Shown here: piece by piece, positions 5,364 through 6,351 of the stretch | How the letters are laid out: each line of letters opens with the position of its first letter | Position numbering within the stretch: the stretch's first letter is position 1 | Origin: Pseudomonadota bacterium | GTDB taxonomy: Bacteria; Pseudomonadota; Alphaproteobacteria; Rhizobiales; Hyphomicrobiaceae | Assembly: GCA_023430315.1 (NCBI GenBank) | Contig: JAEZAW010000362.1 | Coordinates: 1 to 6,351, forward strand | DNA: 6,351 bases | Reading direction: 5' to 3' | The notes under the pieces: model-generated | The model's database searches: none | What the model saw: only the letters and a program-made list of their open reading frames with translations | What the model was told of the DNA's origin: nothing | Translations under genes and position numbers: made by a program

Positions 5364-6351
5364 CTAAATGACCTGCTCTTTCTTGAGTGCTTCGAGATCG
5401 CCCTTCGACAGGCCGAGCCAATCGCCATACACATCGGCATTGTCGGCACCGAGGATCGGCGAGGCCTTCACCGGCACATAGCTGTCCGAAAGCTTCACCG
5501 GCCAGCCGGGGATGACGACCTTTCCGCGCGCGGGATGATCCACTTCGACGAAGATCTCGCGCTCGCGCATGCTCGGCTCGTTCATGAGCTCGTCGGTATC
5601 GAGCACGGCACCACACGGCACACCCTGCTCGCCGAGGATCTGCATGGCTTCATGCTTGGTGTAGTCCTTGGTCCAAGCCTGGATGTAGCCGTTGATCTCG
5701 TCGACGATCTTGACGCGAAGCTGCGGCGTCGCGAAGCGCGGATCGGACTTCAGATCCTCACGACCGATCACCTTCAGCAGGCGCTCCCACTGAACGTTAT
5801 TGGCGCGGCTCGTGTAGATATAGACGTAATCGTTCGGCCCATTCGGCTTGCACTTGAACACGTCCGACGGCGCGTTCGTGCCGAGTACGACCTGATTGCC
5901 CATACGCGGGCAGGGCTTCTTGTGCAGGAGCTGCGACGCGTAAGCAATGCGGCAGTAGTTGACCATCGCATCCTGCATCGCGACCTCGACCTTCTGGCCT
6001 CGGCCCGTGGCTGTGCGCTGATAGAGCGCCGCCAACACGCCGATGCACGCATGGAGACCCGTGCCGGTATCGCCGAGCGTAACGCCCGGCTTGATCGGCT
6101 TGCCATCCGTATCGCCCGTGATGCTCATGACGCCGCCGGCCGCCTGCGCGATCATGTCGAAGGCGAGATGCTTCTCATAAGGGCTCCCTTTGCCGAAGCC
6201 CTTGACCGTCGCGTAGATGATGCGCGGGTTGATGCGCGCTACTTCCTCATACGAGAAGCCGAGCTTCTCGATGACGCCCGGCGCGAAGTTCTCGGCGAAG
6301 ATATCCGCCTTGGCGATGAGCTTGCGCAGCATGTCCTTGCCGCGCTCATCC
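5364..6351 (-). CDS. CaiB/BaiF CoA transferase, formyl-CoA-transferase-like (N-terminus outside window)
   Basis: A family III CoA transferase. These enzymes move CoA between carboxylic acids via an Asp-bound mixed anhydride and form interlocked dimers in the cytoplasm. About 328 C-terminal residues are visible. The frame stays open to the window edge (reading DERGKDMLRKL at the cut), so some 60-80 N-terminal residues are missing and the ATG at 6332 is internal. Family landmarks in order: ADIFAENFAPGVIEKLGF, YATVKGFGKGSPYEK, the block AFDMIAQAAGGVMSITG, LGDTGTGLHACIGVLAAL, and GRGQKVEVAMQDAM. In that last motif the Asp encoded at 5970-5972 is the expected nucleophile (Asp169 in Oxalobacter Frc). 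GVPCGAVLDTDEL and the terminal KKEQVI also follow the Frc pattern. It lies 47 nt upstream of the ThDP-enzyme gene on the same strand, so the two are probably cotranscribed from a promoter outside the window. Acid specificity cannot be read from these motifs. Confidence 0.94.
   Translation of the reverse strand, partial: DERGKDMLRKLIAKADIFAENFAPGVIEKLGFSYEEVARINPRIIYATVKGFGKGSPYEKHLAFDMIAQAAGGVMSITGDTDGKPIKPGVTLGDTGTGLHACIGVLAALYQRTATGRGQKVEVAMQDAMVNYCRIAYASQLLHKKPCPRMGNQVVLGTNAPSDVFKCKPNGPNDYVYIYTSRANNVQWERLLKVIGREDLKSDPRFATPQLRVKIVDEINGYIQAWTKDYTKHEAMQILGEQGVPCGAVLDTDELMNEPSMREREIFVEVDHPARGKVVIPGWPVKLSDSYVPVKASPILGADNADVYGDWLGLSKGDLEALKKEQVI

Noticed and set aside
4099..5367. Long plus-strand open frames (4099-4776 and 4777-5367) opposite the ThDP gene
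   Set aside because: Antisense shadows produced by high GC at third codon positions; Arg/His/Asp-rich with no recognisable domain.
5317..5616. Upstream 100-residue extension of the ThDP-enzyme frame
   Set aside because: It overlaps the well-supported CoA transferase in another frame, is Arg-rich and lacks family similarity; the ATG at 5316 has a good ribosome binding site.

Overview
The window is GC-rich with tight gene packing and long GC-driven shadow frames on both strands. It carries a DUF992 gene, a family I know essentially from Hyphomicrobiales (Rhizobiales). Together with protein families typical of that order, this points to a chromosomal alphaproteobacterium of the Bradyrhizobium / Rhodoplanes / Hyphomicrobium type. 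That placement is inference from gene content, not a marker-gene result.

Layout: positions 1-182 are non-coding and hold three consecutive perfect hairpins. Positions 183-2894 hold four plus-strand genes with gaps of only 5, 13 and 21 nt, so very probably one operon. In order they are a HupE/UreJ-type membrane protein, a small SCP-2-like protein, an alpha/beta hydrolase and a metal-dependent cyclase/kynurenine-formamidase-family hydrolase. A hairpin immediately follows the last stop codon. Positions 2895-3096 are a regulatory-looking gap with an inverted repeat, a 10-bp-phased direct repeat and a possible -10 box. They lead into a monocistronic secreted DUF992 protein (3097-3594), which ends at a strong rho-independent terminator (3620-3650). 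On the minus strand, converging on DUF992, lie a CaiB/BaiF (formyl-CoA-transferase-like) CoA transferase, cut by the window's right edge, and 47 nt downstream of it a thiamine-diphosphate enzyme of the oxalyl-CoA decarboxylase / 2-hydroxyacyl-CoA lyase / acetolactate synthase superfamily.

Functionally, the minus-strand pair resembles an frc-oxc cassette: CoA is moved onto an acid, then the acyl-CoA undergoes ThDP-dependent C-C cleavage or condensation. The motifs of the ThDP enzyme are not those of a textbook oxalyl-CoA decarboxylase, so the substrate is open. The plus-strand operon supplies two hydrolases, a possible lipid or acyl-CoA binding protein and a probable divalent-metal importer. 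The whole looks like a small-acid or acyl-CoA catabolic locus of unknown substrate. No mobile element, tRNA, rRNA or CRISPR array was seen. The most notable sequence oddity is that the ThDP enzyme's reading frame runs through the DUF992 terminator hairpin, and this could be explained by a single-base loss of its stop codon.
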